NCBI GenBank assembly: GCA_900543515.1
Contig: UQRW01000001.1
Span: forward strand, 54,509-118,508
DNA length: 64,000 nucleotides
Reading direction: 5' to 3'
DNA from: an uncultured Collinsella sp.
GTDB lineage: Bacteria > Actinomycetota > Coriobacteriia > Coriobacteriales > Coriobacteriaceae
Below, in pieces: positions 63,948 to 64,000 of this stretch. A model generated the notes under the pieces. That model saw only the letters and a program-made list of their open reading frames with translations, did no database searches and had not been told where the DNA came from. Numbering within the stretch: the stretch's first letter is position 1; each line of letters opens with the position of its first letter. Both the position numbers and the translations under genes were made by a program.

Positions 63948-64000
63948 GACGCGGACCGTTATAGAACCCGAGCGTGGCCAGGGCATCACCGCCCTCGGCC

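Overview
The window looks like a chromosomal segment of a GC-rich obligate anaerobe of the Coriobacteriia, most likely Collinsella. This is inferred from GC-rich codon use, the protein set (FeFe hydrogenase, EFR1 ferrodoxin, FucO, split transketolase, rubredoxin/flavin reductase) and many small palindromic intergenic repeats. I see no prophage, rRNA operon, CRISPR array or complete insertion sequence. Most of the segment is ordinary core genome, with one AT-rich patch at about 7.3-8.5 kb that looks acquired.

Layout. 0-5.8 kb: an Rrf2 regulator opposite cysK and mnmA (sulfur assimilation and tRNA thiolation), a HipA-like kinase with its own DNA-binding head, and an M42 aminopeptidase. 5.8-9.4 kb: a long palindrome, fucO, the AT-rich patch (LURP-one-like protein and an ABC ATPase remnant) and a DUF1275 membrane protein. 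9.6-13.1 kb: a YgiQ radical-SAM protein, a CPBP protease and an orphan RelB/DinJ-type antitoxin with a phased operator. 13.1-20.3 kb: a tightly packed hydrogenase operon (NuoF/GltD hybrid, FeFe hydrogenase, Tat-type lipoprotein, permease-ATPase fusion) and an EFR1 ferrodoxin. 20.9-27 kb: a DEAD-box helicase with an RG-rich tail, then an FHA protein and a membrane Ser/Thr kinase. 27.2-30.3 kb: a copper operon (copA, copZ, csoR). 31-34.5 kb: an amidohydrolase and two poorly known proteins. 34.9-41.1 kb: gltD and gltB. 41.4-45.3 kb: gpmA, an Nramp transporter, rubredoxin plus flavin reductase, and smpB. 45.3-49.1 kb: a TPR protein, two tRNAs, an ArsC/Spx-like protein, a VanZ-like protein and a serine recombinase. 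49.3-53.7 kb: rnr, ftsX and ftsE. 54.1-64 kb: split transketolase, a YitT protein, prfB, secA, rpmE, an ACT-domain protein and citrate synthase.

How the genes fit together. Citrate synthase can supply carbon toward 2-oxoglutarate and gltBD makes glutamate. The hydrogenase, EFR1, FucO and rubredoxin genes suggest a fermentative redox economy. The copper genes form a self-regulated unit. SmpB and RNase R are partners in ribosome rescue.

The most unusual content is non-coding. (1) A 57-bp palindrome with arms built on CTGTAACA occurs eight times, three times as pairs with an exact 80-bp offset. (2) A roughly 125-nt palindrome occurs at 5.9 kb and 53.8 kb with a nearly identical core, compensatory base changes and unrelated but self-complementary outer arms. 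(3) Three tandem hairpins lie at 47.2 kb. (4) Several shorter hairpin families share a GGAC word. The hydrogenase operon is the most interesting protein-coding system.
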